Origin: Hymenobacter fodinae
Lineage (GTDB): Bacteria > Bacteroidota > Bacteroidia > Cytophagales > Hymenobacteraceae
Assembly: GCF_004745825.1 (NCBI RefSeq)
Contig: NZ_SRLA01000004.1
Coordinates: forward strand, 248,001-312,000
Direction of reading: 5' to 3'
DNA: 64,000 bases
Below the pieces are notes generated by a model. It saw only the letters and a list, made by a program, of their open reading frames with translations. It made no database searches and was not told where the DNA came from. Below, piece after piece: positions 26,959 to 35,778 of this stretch. Position numbers and translations under genes: made by a program. How positions within the stretch are numbered: the stretch's first letter is position 1; each line of letters starts with the position of its first letter.

Positions 26959-27702
26959 ATGCTGAACGGGGGTTTCTGCGCAGTGAAATGGGCCGTAAGA
27001 CTACTAGGCCCCTTGAGCGGCTTGGGGCTGCTGGCTGGCTGCGCCGCCGTAGGCCACCTCGATGCGCTACCGGAAGGCCGCTATAGCACCGTGCAAACCA
27101 ACGATGCTACCTTGCGTGGCGCCTGGCCTAATGGCCGGCCCCTGTATGCCCGGCAGTCGGCCGATACGCTCTACCTGCTTCCCGACAGCACTGCCAAAGT
27201 ACGTTCTTCTTGGACTCCGCTCCCCACTTATTACCGTCTTCGCCCCGGTCGCCACGTGGTACTGGCCGCTCGTCGCCTCGACGTTGATGTGTTCACGATA
27301 CCCTTCAAGGTGCGCCCACCTCGCGCTGGTGTACCGGTACAGCTAAACACCAATTTTAACGCGGCTTTGTACTTAGGGCGCCGCCTCGATTTTTACCACC
27401 TCACCAGCCACCAACTGCTGGGTGGCCGCCGTCAGCCCATCATCCGGACTACGGGCTTGGGCTACGGCATCTTCACTGGCCTAGGCTCCTCCCAAATTAC
27501 GCCCGACTTCACCCGACAGCACGCTACTACCGATTACGAAGGCTTTGTGCTGCACGCGGGAGTAGCTACCATTTACGACGCCCACATCTTCAACCTAGGC
27601 TTGGCCGTGGGCGCCGATCAGTTACTAGGCCCCGATGGGCGGCACTGGATATATCAGCGCAAGCCCTGGTTTGGGGTGTTGTTCGGACTAGACTTGAATT
27701 AA
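26959..27702 (+). CDS. Uncharacterised lipoprotein
   Basis: 247 residues with a lipoprotein signal (hydrophobic PLSGLGLLAGC, likely lipidated Cys near 29). The mature protein is rich in beta-strand pattern (YRLRPGRHVVLAARRLDVDVFTIPFKVRP, LNTNFNAALYLGRRLDFY) and ends in KPWFGVLFGLDLN, which could be a short outer-membrane-associated fold. I do not recognise the family. It starts 21 bp after mgtE on the same strand and could be co-transcribed with it, but nothing links it to magnesium. It converges on the next minus-strand gene. Confidence 0.6.
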   Translation: MLNGGFCAVKWAVRLLGPLSGLGLLAGCAAVGHLDALPEGRYSTVQTNDATLRGAWPNGRPLYARQSADTLYLLPDSTAKVRSSWTPLPTYYRLRPGRHVVLAARRLDVDVFTIPFKVRPPRAGVPVQLNTNFNAALYLGRRLDFYHLTSHQLLGGRRQPIIRTTGLGYGIFTGLGSSQITPDFTRQHATTDYEGFVLHAGVATIYDAHIFNLGLAVGADQLLGPDGRHWIYQRKPWFGVLFGLDLN

Positions 27703-27799
27703 AGTGAACTGCAAGGCCTTTTTCTGCTGAACATGTAAGGCATTCCAACGGTCACTATGCTGACTGCTGGAGCAATAAGCTACGGCTGTAGTAAAGCCG

Positions 27800-28252
27800 T
27801 TATTCTGTCCTATGGGCCTTGCGCCAGCGTCGGAAGCCTAGCCAAGCTGGCAGCAAAGCCAGTAGCATAGGGCCAAGCCAGAGCAGAAAATGATAGCTTT
27901 CAGCCACTGATAATGCCATTCGTTGAGATATAGGCCATCCGGCAACCAGCATTCCGGCTAATAACACGCTTATTATGCCATACGCGGCCGCAACCCACCA
28001 GTGCAGCGCAGCCAATAGAGGACCCGACGTTAAGTCGGCTAGCTTCACTAGGCCGTAACGCACTAGTAAAGGCGCCCCTAGCCAAATAGCACAAGCCATT
28101 GCTATAGCTATTGCCGAAACAACATAGAAAAGGCCCATAAGAAGCCAGAACAGGGCAAAGGCGAGCCCAATACCAAACCCGGGGACTATAAATCCTACGA
28201 CAATACAAGCTACCAGCAGAACCAGTAGCATATTCCGAATAGCACGAAGCAA
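27800..28252 (-). CDS. Uncharacterised membrane protein
   Basis: 150 residues, mostly hydrophobic, with about four membrane segments: MLLVLLVACIVVGFIVPGFGIGLAFALFWLLMGLFYV (one or two), WVAAAYGIISVLLAGMLVAG and FLLWLGPMLLALLPAWLGF, ending in a basic tail RRWRKAHRTE. No family recognised. It starts 9 bp downstream of the arfB stop on the same strand, so it is probably the last gene of a three-gene unit with arfB and another membrane protein. Confidence 0.6.
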   Translation of the reverse strand: MLRAIRNMLLVLLVACIVVGFIVPGFGIGLAFALFWLLMGLFYVVSAIAIAMACAIWLGAPLLVRYGLVKLADLTSGPLLAALHWWVAAAYGIISVLLAGMLVAGWPISQRMALSVAESYHFLLWLGPMLLALLPAWLGFRRWRKAHRTE

Positions 28253-28261
28253 AGGATTTGC

Positions 28262-28669
28262 TTAAAAATCTACCCGGCCACGGTTGGCTTTTTTATCGCC
28301 GTGTTTTTTCTTGGACTCTAAGCGCTGGCGCACGGCGCCTTGGCTGGGCTTGGTGGCCTTGCGGGCTTTGGGCTTGTGCAGGGCTTTGCGCAGCGTATCG
28401 TAGAACTTCTGGAGGGCTATTTCCTTGTTGCGCAGTTGGCTACGGTCCTCTTGAGCGGCAATCAGCAACTCACCCTCAGTAGTTAGTTTGGAAGCCAGCT
28501 TTTGTAAGAGCGTCTGCTTCTGCTCGTCTGTGAGCAGCTGAGAACTGGGGATGCTGAATCGTAGCTCTACCCGAGATTCTACTTTGTTTACGTTTTGGCC
28601 ACCGGGGCCACTGCTACGGCTGGTCTGGAACTGCAGTTCCGGCAGTAAGGCATCGGCGGGAGGTAACAT
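28262..28669 (-). CDS. arfB: Alternative ribosome-rescue factor ArfB
   Basis: 135 residues from the ATG at 28667-28669. The longer open frame upstream overlaps the neighbouring gene and has no family similarity. Residues 12-30 contain the catalytic loop SSGPGGQNVNKVES with the GGQ motif of class I release factors. The C-terminal tail is very basic (KPKARKATKPSQ, RLESKKKHGDKK), as needed to thread into the mRNA channel of stalled ribosomes. The protein hydrolyses peptidyl-tRNA on non-stop ribosomes, a back-up to tmRNA. It lacks the PxT/SPF codon-recognition domain of true release factors. Confidence 0.95.
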   Translation of the reverse strand: MLPPADALLPELQFQTSRSSGPGGQNVNKVESRVELRFSIPSSQLLTDEQKQTLLQKLASKLTTEGELLIAAQEDRSQLRNKEIALQKFYDTLRKALHKPKARKATKPSQGAVRQRLESKKKHGDKKANRGRVDF

Positions 28670-28716
28670 GAGGTAATGGGCTGATGGGTGGTTGAGAGCT
28701 AAGCGGCTAGGCCAGT

Positions 28717-29160
28717 TTAGGCAGTAAAATTGAGCATTTTCCAGAGTAAGTGGCCTAGCAGGCCCGTGCGTATTGTCCAGGCCAGAGTCCGGACCCAGTT
28801 GGTGCGCACTAGGCCGTCGATGGCCACGTAGTCGTAGCCGTGGGCAAGGCGGTTGTGGAAGGGTACGGAAATAAAGAACGTAGCGGCCCAAATCAGCACT
28901 ACCAGGCCCAGGGCCCACCACACCTCCTGGCCTAGCACCCGGCCCTGCCAGGCCAGCCACCCGGCTAAGCCCAGTTCCAACACCATCGGGGCCATTACTA
29001 CCCAGCTAATGCGGCTAGAATGCTGCTGATGAAACGTGGGAAAGGTTTCGCGGGCGGCTTGCGCAAAGCTGGGGTAGTGCACCAGCTGCACCGTCCAGAT
29101 AACACCGGTAAGATAAGTAGCCAGGGCAAAATTGAGCAGGAGCAGAAGCTTGAGCGACAT
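28717..29160 (-). CDS. Uncharacterised four-helix membrane protein
   Basis: 147 residues with about four membrane helices: LKLLLLLNFALATYLTGVIW, WVVMAPMVLELGLAGWLAW, VWWALGLVVLIWAATFFISV and LAWTIRTGLLGHLLWKML. Polar motifs between helices 1 and 2 (VQLVHYPSF and FHQQHSSRISW) and PFHNRLAHGYD after helix 3 contain several His and could bind a metal or haem. I do not know a function. The architecture resembles DUF1772-type proteins, but I could not confirm this. It is the first gene of a minus-strand unit with arfB 47 bp downstream. Confidence 0.6.
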   Translation of the reverse strand: MSLKLLLLLNFALATYLTGVIWTVQLVHYPSFAQAARETFPTFHQQHSSRISWVVMAPMVLELGLAGWLAWQGRVLGQEVWWALGLVVLIWAATFFISVPFHNRLAHGYDYVAIDGLVRTNWVRTLAWTIRTGLLGHLLWKMLNFTA

Positions 29161-29368
29161 AAGGATAAACTGGGTGTCATCTTGACCGCAGGGCGGACTC
29201 TGGGTGAAGCCGATACATGGTAACGCAGATGCCGCCGGGCGGTCGGAATCAGAGTTCTAACCTGGCCTAGGCCCACGCAGCCCCGGCCCGACCCTCGGCG
29301 TCCATAGGCCTACGCGAAACGGTGGCTTCGTGCTACATTCGCCCTACACATTTAGTCCTGTTCCTTTT

Positions 29369-31426
29369 ATGCCTTTCCCCCCTTCTCTGCGGCCCTGGCT
29401 GCTCGCAGCGCCCATGCTCAGCCTGGTGTTTACGGCTTGCCAACCAGGCGGCAAATCTGGCGCGGGCCAGCCCGACCTGCTCCAAGCGAACCTCGACACC
29501 ACCGTGCGCCCCGGCGACGACTTTTTCACCTACGCCAACGGCGGCTGGCTGAAAACGCACCCCATTCCGGCTTCCGAAAGCTCGTGGGGCATTGGCAAGG
29601 AAGTACAGAACGAAGTGTATGCTCGACTGCGCGCGCTGAACGAGGAAGCCGCCAAAGCCAATGCCAAGGAAGGCTCCAACCAGCAGAAGATAGGCGACTT
29701 CTGGACTTCCGGCCTCGATTCCGTAACCATCGACAAGCAAGGCATTGCGCCGCTGAAACCGGAGCTTGACCGCATTGCGGCCATCAAGTCGGTGGCCGAT
29801 GTGCAGGCCGTGATTGCGCACCACAAGATGCTGGGCGTGAATTCTCTCATTGGCGGCTATGTGAACCAAGATGCCAAGAAGAGCGACCAAATGGCCCTGC
29901 ACCTGTACCAGGCAGGCCTAGGCCTACCTAACCGCGACTATTACTTCAACAAAGACACCCGCACCAGCAACATCCGCCGAGAGTACGTCCGCCACGTAGC
30001 GCGCATGCTGCAGCTACTCGGCCAAGACTCCGTAACGGCGCAGCGCCACAGCACCCAGATCTTGCAGTTGGAAACGGCGCTGGCTGGCTCTTCGCGCAAG
30101 CTGGAGGCCCTACGCGACCCGTACGCCAACTATAATAAAATTGCCGTTTCGGGGCTTGATAAGCTCACGCCTGGCCTCAACTGGAAGCAGTGGTTGGCTC
30201 AGATGGAGCTCTCCAAGGCAGATACCGTGATTGTAGGCCAGCCAGAATTCCTTCAGAAGGCAGGGCAGCTGCTGAAAACTATGCCGCTGGAACAGTGGCA
30301 GGCGTACTTGCAGTGGCACCTTGTAAATACCTTCGCCGGCCAGCTCAGCCGCCCAATCGACGATGAGCACTTCCGCTTCTATGGCACCATTCTGCAAGGC
30401 CAGAAGGAGCAGCGCCCCCGTTGGAAGCGCGTGCTGGATGAGGAAGAAGGCGGCATGGGCGAAATCCTAGGCCAGCTGTTCGTGAAGGAATACTTCACTC
30501 CCGAAACCAAAGAGCGCTACGCCGAACTGACTAAAAACGTAGTAGCAGCCTTCCGCGACCATATTCAGGCCCTGGACTGGATGAGCGACTCCACCAAGCA
30601 AAAAGCCCTGGTGAAGCTAGCTAAGATTACGCCTAAAGTGGGCTACCCTGACAAGTGGCGCGACTACTCTTCCCTGAAGATTACCCGCGACTCTTACCTG
30701 GCCAACGTCATGCGGGCTAATGAGTGGCAGTACCGCTACAACATCAATAAGCTGGGTAAGCCCGTTGACCGCACCGAGTGGCAAATGACGCCCCAGACGT
30801 ATAACGCCTATTACAACCCCAGCAACAACGAGATTGTGCTGCCGGCCGCCATCTTCTCGGTACCTGGCCTAGCCGACAAAGACGCCGACGACGCCATCAT
30901 TTACGGCTATGCTGGTGCCAGCACCATCGGCCACGAGCTGACCCACGGCTTCGACGACGAAGGCAGCCAGTTTGATGAGAACGGCAACTTGCGCAACTGG
31001 TGGAGTAAGAAAGACCGCGCCGCCTTCCAGAAGCGCGTAAACGGCATTGTGCGTCAGTTCAACGGCTACACCGTGCTTGACTCGCTGCACATCAACGGCA
31101 AAGCCACCGCCGGCGAGAACATTGCCGACTTGGGCGGCATCGTCATTGCTTTCGATGCGTTTAAGAAGACGGATCAGTACAAGAAGGGCGAGAAGATTGG
31201 TGGCCTCACGCCTACGCAGCGCTACTTCCTGGGCTACGCGCTGGGCTGGCAGAACCACCAGCGCGATGAGGTACTGGCCCAGCGCATCCTCACCGACGTG
31301 CACTCCCCGGCACAGTATCGCGTAAATGGTCCCTTCGCCGACGTGCCCGCCTTCTATGAGGCCTTCAACGTGCAGCCTGGCCAGAAGCTCTACCTGTCCG
31401 ACTCGGCGCGTGTGAAGATCTGGTAA
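29369..31426 (+). CDS. M13 family (neprilysin-like) zinc endopeptidase lipoprotein
   Basis: 685 residues from the ATG at 29369, which begins a lipoprotein signal ending in VFTAC (Cys24). The M13 N-terminal domain starts with LDTTVRPGDDFFTYANGGWL. The catalytic domain has the zinc motif HELTH (His522, Glu523, His526) in GHELTHGFDDEG and the third ligand Glu583 in GENIADLGG. The substrate-binding motif NAYYNPSNNEIVLPA is intact and the chain ends in a short KIW, close to the ExxW end of the family. It should cleave peptides in the periplasm or at the cell surface. A terminator follows at 31447. Confidence 0.95.
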   Translation: MPFPPSLRPWLLAAPMLSLVFTACQPGGKSGAGQPDLLQANLDTTVRPGDDFFTYANGGWLKTHPIPASESSWGIGKEVQNEVYARLRALNEEAAKANAKEGSNQQKIGDFWTSGLDSVTIDKQGIAPLKPELDRIAAIKSVADVQAVIAHHKMLGVNSLIGGYVNQDAKKSDQMALHLYQAGLGLPNRDYYFNKDTRTSNIRREYVRHVARMLQLLGQDSVTAQRHSTQILQLETALAGSSRKLEALRDPYANYNKIAVSGLDKLTPGLNWKQWLAQMELSKADTVIVGQPEFLQKAGQLLKTMPLEQWQAYLQWHLVNTFAGQLSRPIDDEHFRFYGTILQGQKEQRPRWKRVLDEEEGGMGEILGQLFVKEYFTPETKERYAELTKNVVAAFRDHIQALDWMSDSTKQKALVKLAKITPKVGYPDKWRDYSSLKITRDSYLANVMRANEWQYRYNINKLGKPVDRTEWQMTPQTYNAYYNPSNNEIVLPAAIFSVPGLADKDADDAIIYGYAGASTIGHELTHGFDDEGSQFDENGNLRNWWSKKDRAAFQKRVNGIVRQFNGYTVLDSLHINGKATAGENIADLGGIVIAFDAFKKTDQYKKGEKIGGLTPTQRYFLGYALGWQNHQRDEVLAQRILTDVHSPAQYRVNGPFADVPAFYEAFNVQPGQKLYLSDSARVKIW

Positions 31427-31446
31427 GTAGTAAAGTCCATGCCAGC

Positions 31447-31484
31447 AAAAAGCCTTCTTGCCTTACGCAGGAAGGCTTTTTTAT
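31447..31484 (+). terminator. Rho-independent terminator after the M13 peptidase
   Basis: AAAAAGCCTTC pairs with GAAGGCTTTTTT around a 13-nt loop, ending in a T-run. Confidence 0.85.
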
Positions 31485-31564
31485 TGCGACGAGAAAGTCC
31501 ACCCGTTGCCTACTACTGCTTCGAAATTGCCGGGGGTTATTTGATACGGAAATAGCTAAAGCTG

Positions 31565-31580
31565 AGTGGCCTAGGCCACT
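31565..31580. repeat. Full 16-bp palindrome AGTGGCCTAGGCCACT
   Basis: A perfect copy of the symmetrical form of the window-wide GGCCTAG motif, standing alone in the 291-bp gap between the M13 peptidase and the head-GIN gene. Confidence 0.8.
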
Positions 31581-31640
31581 TGCTTGCTCTCAAACCCAAC
31601 CGGTTTTCTATCCTATGTCAGTCAGGTGAAATTCTTTTGC

Positions 31641-31671
31641 TTGTTGGGGCAACGGTTATAGAGTAGGTTTC
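31641..31671 (+). promoter_or_regulatory. Candidate promoter of the head-GIN gene
   Basis: TTG at 31641-31643, a 20-bp spacer and TAGGTTTC at 31664-31671 (seven of eight to TAnnTTTG), 46 bp before the ATG at 31718. The best-spaced pair of boxes I found in the window. Confidence 0.45.
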
Positions 31672-31717
31672 ATCTATCTCTCTGACACTCATCTTCTATC
31701 ACTTATTTCTTTAGCTC

Positions 31718-32431
31718 ATGAAAACGCTTCGCTTACTACTTCCCGCGCTGCTTCTGGCGCTATTCGTGCTTCCTAGCTTCCGGTTGCGGCTGGCAGACAC
31801 GCGCGAAACCCGTCAAGTGGGTGACTTCACTTCTCTGACCTTGGCGGGCTCTCCCAACGTAGTGTTGCGCCAGGGTAGCCCGCAGAAAGTGGAAGTAGAA
31901 GGTGACCCCGAAGACCTGAAACACCTCGAAACTACCGTAACCAACGGGCGACTGCGCATCGGATCCAAACCGACTAACGGTAACTCGTGGTACCGTAACC
32001 GGGGTTCCATTAAGGTGTACGTAACCATGCCCACTATCAAAGGCTTAATAGTAAGCGGCTCGGGCAACATCAAAGCCGCCGAGGCCGTGAAGGCTACTGA
32101 CCTGAACTTGTCGGTGAGCGGCTCGGGCGGCATTGAACTCGTGAGCCTGACAGCTGATAAAATCAACACGGCGGTTTCGGGCTCGGGCAACATTGACATT
32201 GCGGGCGTGGCTCCTACGCAGGACATCAGCGTGAGTGGCTCGGGCAATGTGAAAGCCAGCAACCTGCGCAGCGAAGCCTGCCACGTAGCTATCAGCGGCT
32301 CGGGCAACTGCCGTCTTATGGCCACCAAAAGCCTCGATGCAAGCATTGTCGGTTCCGGCGACGTGTACGTGATGGGCAGCCCCAAAATCAGCAGCTCTGT
32401 TGTTGGCAGCGGCCGTATTCACCGCGAATAG
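31718..32431 (+). CDS. Head-GIN/DUF2807 secreted protein
   Basis: 237 residues. Signal peptide MKTLRLLLPALLLALFVLPS. The mature part is a right-handed beta-helix made of repeated SGSGNI-type turns (VSGSGNIKAAE, VSGSGGIELVS, VSGSGNIDIAG, VSGSGNVKASN, ISGSGNCRL, GSGDVYVMG), the pattern of the putative auto-transporter adhesin head-GIN domain. It begins with the usual GDFTSLTLAGSPNVVLRQG segment. These proteins are abundant in Bacteroidota and sit at the envelope, but their role is unknown. The gene has its own promoter candidate and a strong terminator, so it is a single-gene unit. Confidence 0.93.
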   Translation: MKTLRLLLPALLLALFVLPSFRLRLADTRETRQVGDFTSLTLAGSPNVVLRQGSPQKVEVEGDPEDLKHLETTVTNGRLRIGSKPTNGNSWYRNRGSIKVYVTMPTIKGLIVSGSGNIKAAEAVKATDLNLSVSGSGGIELVSLTADKINTAVSGSGNIDIAGVAPTQDISVSGSGNVKASNLRSEACHVAISGSGNCRLMATKSLDASIVGSGDVYVMGSPKISSSVVGSGRIHRE

Positions 32432-32450
32432 GCCTAGGCAACTCCTCACA

Positions 32451-32494
32451 AACCACAACGCCCCGGCTGCTTAGCAGTCGGGGCGTTGTGGTTT
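32451..32494 (+). terminator. Bidirectional terminator, head-GIN / barrel protein
   Basis: AACCACAACGCCCC (32451-32464) and GGGGCGTTGTGGTT (32480-32493) form a perfect 14-bp stem between two converging genes. A-rich and T-rich flanks are short. Confidence 0.8.
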
Positions 32495-32528
32495 AGTTGG
32501 GTTCAGGCTGCTTTTAGTAGCAAGTGGC

Positions 32529-33095
32529 CTAGAAGTCGAACAGGCCACGGCGGGTGCCCGACTTTGTCTTCTCCTTCGACTTGGGTTTGTCTTTGTCGCC
32601 CCTGAAGACGCGGTTAATAAAGCTAGTGTTTTTCTCTTTCACTAGGATGTAACGCACGGAAAACGCCGTAGGAAAGCGGGCCCAATCGTCGGAGCCAAAC
32701 TCCACGGTGGGTTTGAAGTCAACGGAGAGCACAATGGGCGACAGGGCAATCTTATACTCCACGCCGGCCAGTGCATCGATGCCCCCGAAAGCGCCATCGT
32801 CCTTGTGGTTACCCACGTGGCCCCCGGCCCCAAAGTAATAGTTGAGGCTGGGCCCCAGAATACCAAAGTGCCGCTCGGCTAGCAACGTCGCCGACACCTC
32901 CCGCGACGATACTAGGCCCAGGCCTTCGAGGGTCGTTTTCTCAAAAATCTTCTGCTGCACGGTAAGGCCGTACTGCCCGCCCCCAACCCGAATACCGGCC
33001 GCGGTGCGGTACTTCTGTGCCTGCGCGGTGGTGGCCGCCAGCAACCCAATACTGGCTACTAGGGCTGTATGGCGAAACGCCTTCGAAAACATCAT
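32529..33095 (-). CDS. Uncharacterised outer-membrane-type protein
   Basis: 188 residues from the ATG at 33093-33095, which begins a signal peptide (MMFSKAFRHTALVASIGLLAATTAQA). The longer frame to 33119 gives a poor N-terminus. The mature part alternates short strands (GIRVGGQYGLTVQQKIFEKTTLEGLG, SLNYYFGAGGHVG, GIDALAGVEYKI, VLSVDFKPTVEFG) like a small beta-barrel. The C-terminus carries a basic KDKPKSKEKTKSGTRRG stretch before the final LFDF. Similar proteins occur widely in Hymenobacter, but I know of no function. It is divergent from the KAS III gene. Confidence 0.6.
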   Translation of the reverse strand: MMFSKAFRHTALVASIGLLAATTAQAQKYRTAAGIRVGGGQYGLTVQQKIFEKTTLEGLGLVSSREVSATLLAERHFGILGPSLNYYFGAGGHVGNHKDDGAFGGIDALAGVEYKIALSPIVLSVDFKPTVEFGSDDWARFPTAFSVRYILVKEKNTSFINRVFRGDKDKPKSKEKTKSGTRRGLFDF

Positions 33096-33224
33096 AATCT
33101 TGTAAGACTCGCAGCCCAACTCGGCCTACCGTAGGCCGTTCAACGAAGATGCGGCGTGCAAAGTACGGGCCATCTGCTGAAAAGGCCATGTAAGTTGAGA
33201 TGAGCGGCGTACCTTGCTCCGTAT

Positions 33225-34202
33225 TTGCTTTGCCTTCATTCCTCCCACTACCGCGTGTACATTCATCAGGTGGCGGCTTACTTGCCCGCCGAAATCATCA
33301 CTAACGAGCACTTTACCCGCATCAACGGGCTGTCGAACGAGTGGATTACCGAGCGGACCGGCATTCGGGCGCGGCGGAAAGCTGCCGCCGGAGAAAATAC
33401 CAACACCATGGCCCTGGAAGCCACGCGCCGCGTACTGGCCGCCGCTTCCGCATTTGCCGCCACTGAGGTAGACTTGATTGTAGGCGCCACCTACACCCCC
33501 CACGATACTATTTACACGCTGGCCCATGCCGTACAACGCGAGCTAGATGTGTCGGATATTCCTGTAGTAAGCATCTCCTCGGCCTGCTCTTCGTTGCTGA
33601 ATGCCATTGAAATTGTGGAAGGCTACTTTGCGCTGGGCAAAGCCCGCCGGGCCCTGGTGGTAGTAAGTGAGCACAACACCGCCTACAACAACGAGCTGGA
33701 CACCATGGCGGGCCACCTCTGGGGCGACGGTGCCGCGGCGCTACTACTCACCCCCGAGCGCCTAGCCCCCACCGACCTTGATGTGCGCACGGTCATCACG
33801 GGCGGAGCTGGTAACATTGGTAAGGCCGACGTATCGGTGACGCTGAAACCGGTGGAAAAAGGCATCGTGATGCCCTTCGGCAAAGACGTATTCATGAACG
33901 CCTGCCAGTATATGACCCGCGTCACGCAGCAGGTACTGGAGCGCAATCAGCTAGGCGTGGAGGATGTTCGGTACCTGATTCCGCACCAAGCCAACTTGCG
34001 CATCACTAAGAATGTGCTGCAACAGCTAGGCCTGCCCGAAGACCGGGCCGTGTCGAACATCGAGGAGTTGGGCAACACGGGTTGCGCCGGCGCTGCCATT
34101 GCCCTCGCCGATACCTGGCCTAGCCTGCAGGAAGGAGAACACGTAGTAATTACCGTATTTGGGGGTGGCTACTCGTATGGGGCCATGCTACTGAAACGCT
34201 AG
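33225..34202 (+). CDS. 3-oxoacyl-ACP synthase III family (KAS III)
   Basis: 325 residues if started at the TTG at 33225. The GTG at 33255 is the likelier start because it begins at VYIHQVAAYLP, the normal family N-terminus. The Cys-His-Asn triad is present: Cys121 (numbered from 33225) in SISSACSSLLNA, His in LIPHQANLRI and Asn in LGNTGCAGAAIALA. KAS III enzymes condense acyl-CoA with malonyl-ACP to start fatty-acid or secondary-metabolite chains. No other fatty-acid gene is adjacent (fabH usually sits with plsX or rpmF), so this may be a second paralogue with a special starter unit. It converges on an OprB-like porin gene. Confidence 0.88.
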   Translation: MLCLHSSHYRVYIHQVAAYLPAEIITNEHFTRINGLSNEWITERTGIRARRKAAAGENTNTMALEATRRVLAAASAFAATEVDLIVGATYTPHDTIYTLAHAVQRELDVSDIPVVSISSACSSLLNAIEIVEGYFALGKARRALVVVSEHNTAYNNELDTMAGHLWGDGAAALLLTPERLAPTDLDVRTVITGGAGNIGKADVSVTLKPVEKGIVMPFGKDVFMNACQYMTRVTQQVLERNQLGVEDVRYLIPHQANLRITKNVLQQLGLPEDRAVSNIEELGNTGCAGAAIALADTWPSLQEGEHVVITVFGGGYSYGAMLLKR

Positions 34203-34230
34203 GCCACGCGTGGGTGCCTTTGCTGCCTTT

Positions 34231-35604
34231 CTAAAACGCGACGTGTAAGCGTACGGCCGCCACACTCACGGGGCCTCGGTCGCGGTTGTAGGCGGGATGC
34301 AGTACAAACTGGTAGTCGGGACTGATGGCCGCGTGATAATGCGACAGGTTAAGGCTGTAGTACACCTCACTGAGCATCTCGGGGGAGTAGTTCAGCTTGC
34401 CATCCCCGATGATGAAGCCGTAGCCGCCCGCCGCCAAATAGTTGCGGTGTGGGGCAGAGAGGCCGTTTGCCACGACCGCTAGGCCTAGGCGGTCGTCGGG
34501 GCGATGCCAGCGCGTGCCCGTGCTTACCAGGCCTAGGCTGGCTGAGCGGTCAATTTCGGTGAAGGCCCACGTTTCGTGCTTGCCATCATTGTAGCTCACT
34601 CGCCCGAAAGCGCCTATAGCTGGAGTAAGCTGCTGCTCGGCACTGAGGCCCAGGCCAGTTTTGGTGCGCCCCATCGCCCGCGTAGCCGTGATATCGGGTA
34701 CTTCTAAAGCGGTAGCCTGCCGGTAACTTCCCATATTAGCCACGATACGGTAGGCCAGTAGGCGCACTAGGCCAGGGTGCTGGGCTACGTGGTAGGCGCG
34801 AGTCAGCTCCAGCGTTTCAGAGTGTGCCTGTCCGTAGTGGTAGTTTAGAATGGGGCCGTTAGCCTGCTTTGGCACCAGCGTAGTAGCCGCCCGAAGCGCA
34901 AATGCCGGCGTAACGTACTCGGCCACAGCCCCCACGGTGTAGCCGCGCGTGTTGGCCGGGTAGTCCCAGGCGCCGTTGCTCATCAGGCTCCAGTTGAAAA
35001 ACTGCGTACGTGGGTCGTGGCTATAGCTGTTCTGGTCGAAGAAATCAGCAATACTGATTTTGCCCAAGTTTAAAGCTAGGTAGCGTTGCGGGGCTGTGCC
35101 CCCAAGCTGGTTGGGACCATCCTCAACAACTGCCCGAGCGCCTCCAAGCGCCCACACTTGCCGCAGGTAGAGCCGAGCTAGGTAGAGCTGCGGGGCAGGA
35201 TTTCCAATTCGGAAAGTTTCGCCGTTGGTGAAGCCCGCAATGCCACGGGCGCCGCTCAGGCCACTTCCCCCTGCCACTTCAGGGTTGAGGTACAGGCCCG
35301 CCCCCGACCACAGACGCCGCCCGATAAAGGCGGTGGAGGTAAATGAGAGCTTCGCCTTTTCGCGCGGCGCCAAGCTATAGGCACCGGAGTACGGAGCGCT
35401 AAATGGGGCATGCCACTGGTCGATGAGGGTTTGTTGAAAGTGCAGGCTCCAGGGTTGCTCCTGGGTGGTATCGGGAGGCACTGGCCTAGCCGTGCCCGCT
35501 GATATTCTTAGTGGCCGTGTAGTAGATGGAGAAGCGGGAGTTTGGGCCTGCACCACGTGGCCCGATAGCCATGCTACCGCCGCAATAACTCGAAAAGACA
35601 CCAT
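34231..35604 (-). CDS. OprB-like carbohydrate porin
   Basis: 457 residues, signal peptide MVSFRVIAAVAWLSGHVVQA. The family pattern is visible in HFQQTLIDQWHAPFSAPYSG, then LYLNPEVAGGSGLSGARGIAGF, QLYLARLYLRQ and KISIADFFDQNSYSHDPRTQF, matching carbohydrate-selective porin OprB, and the chain ends in a C-terminal Phe (LHVAF). It should form a passive outer-membrane channel for sugars or related solutes. No sugar transporter is next to it. It stands alone between a KAS III gene and a secreted protease gene. Confidence 0.8.
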   Translation of the reverse strand: MVSFRVIAAVAWLSGHVVQAQTPASPSTTRPLRISAGTARPVPPDTTQEQPWSLHFQQTLIDQWHAPFSAPYSGAYSLAPREKAKLSFTSTAFIGRRLWSGAGLYLNPEVAGGSGLSGARGIAGFTNGETFRIGNPAPQLYLARLYLRQVWALGGARAVVEDGPNQLGGTAPQRYLALNLGKISIADFFDQNSYSHDPRTQFFNWSLMSNGAWDYPANTRGYTVGAVAEYVTPAFALRAATTLVPKQANGPILNYHYGQAHSETLELTRAYHVAQHPGLVRLLAYRIVANMGSYRQATALEVPDITATRAMGRTKTGLGLSAEQQLTPAIGAFGRVSYNDGKHETWAFTEIDRSASLGLVSTGTRWHRPDDRLGLAVVANGLSAPHRNYLAAGGYGFIIGDGKLNYSPEMLSEVYYSLNLSHYHAAISPDYQFVLHPAYNRDRGPVSVAAVRLHVAF

Positions 35605-35778
35605 AAACAGTGGGCAACCAGAGCCAGTAATAGCGAAGACTACGCCAGATGACCCGCGCAGGCCACCTAGTGCCGTTACCGTACGCGCCGTGCCCTAGGC
35701 CACACTGCTACGTCAGGTATTTAACCGGACCCAATGTTGAGCTTGTTTGTATGTTCTTTCGATGAACTCTGCCTGACC

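Noticed and set aside
28670..28960. Longer start for the ArfB reading frame
   Set aside because: The extra 97 residues overlap the neighbouring membrane-protein gene and have no similarity to release factors, whereas the ATG at 28667-28669 gives the normal ArfB length.
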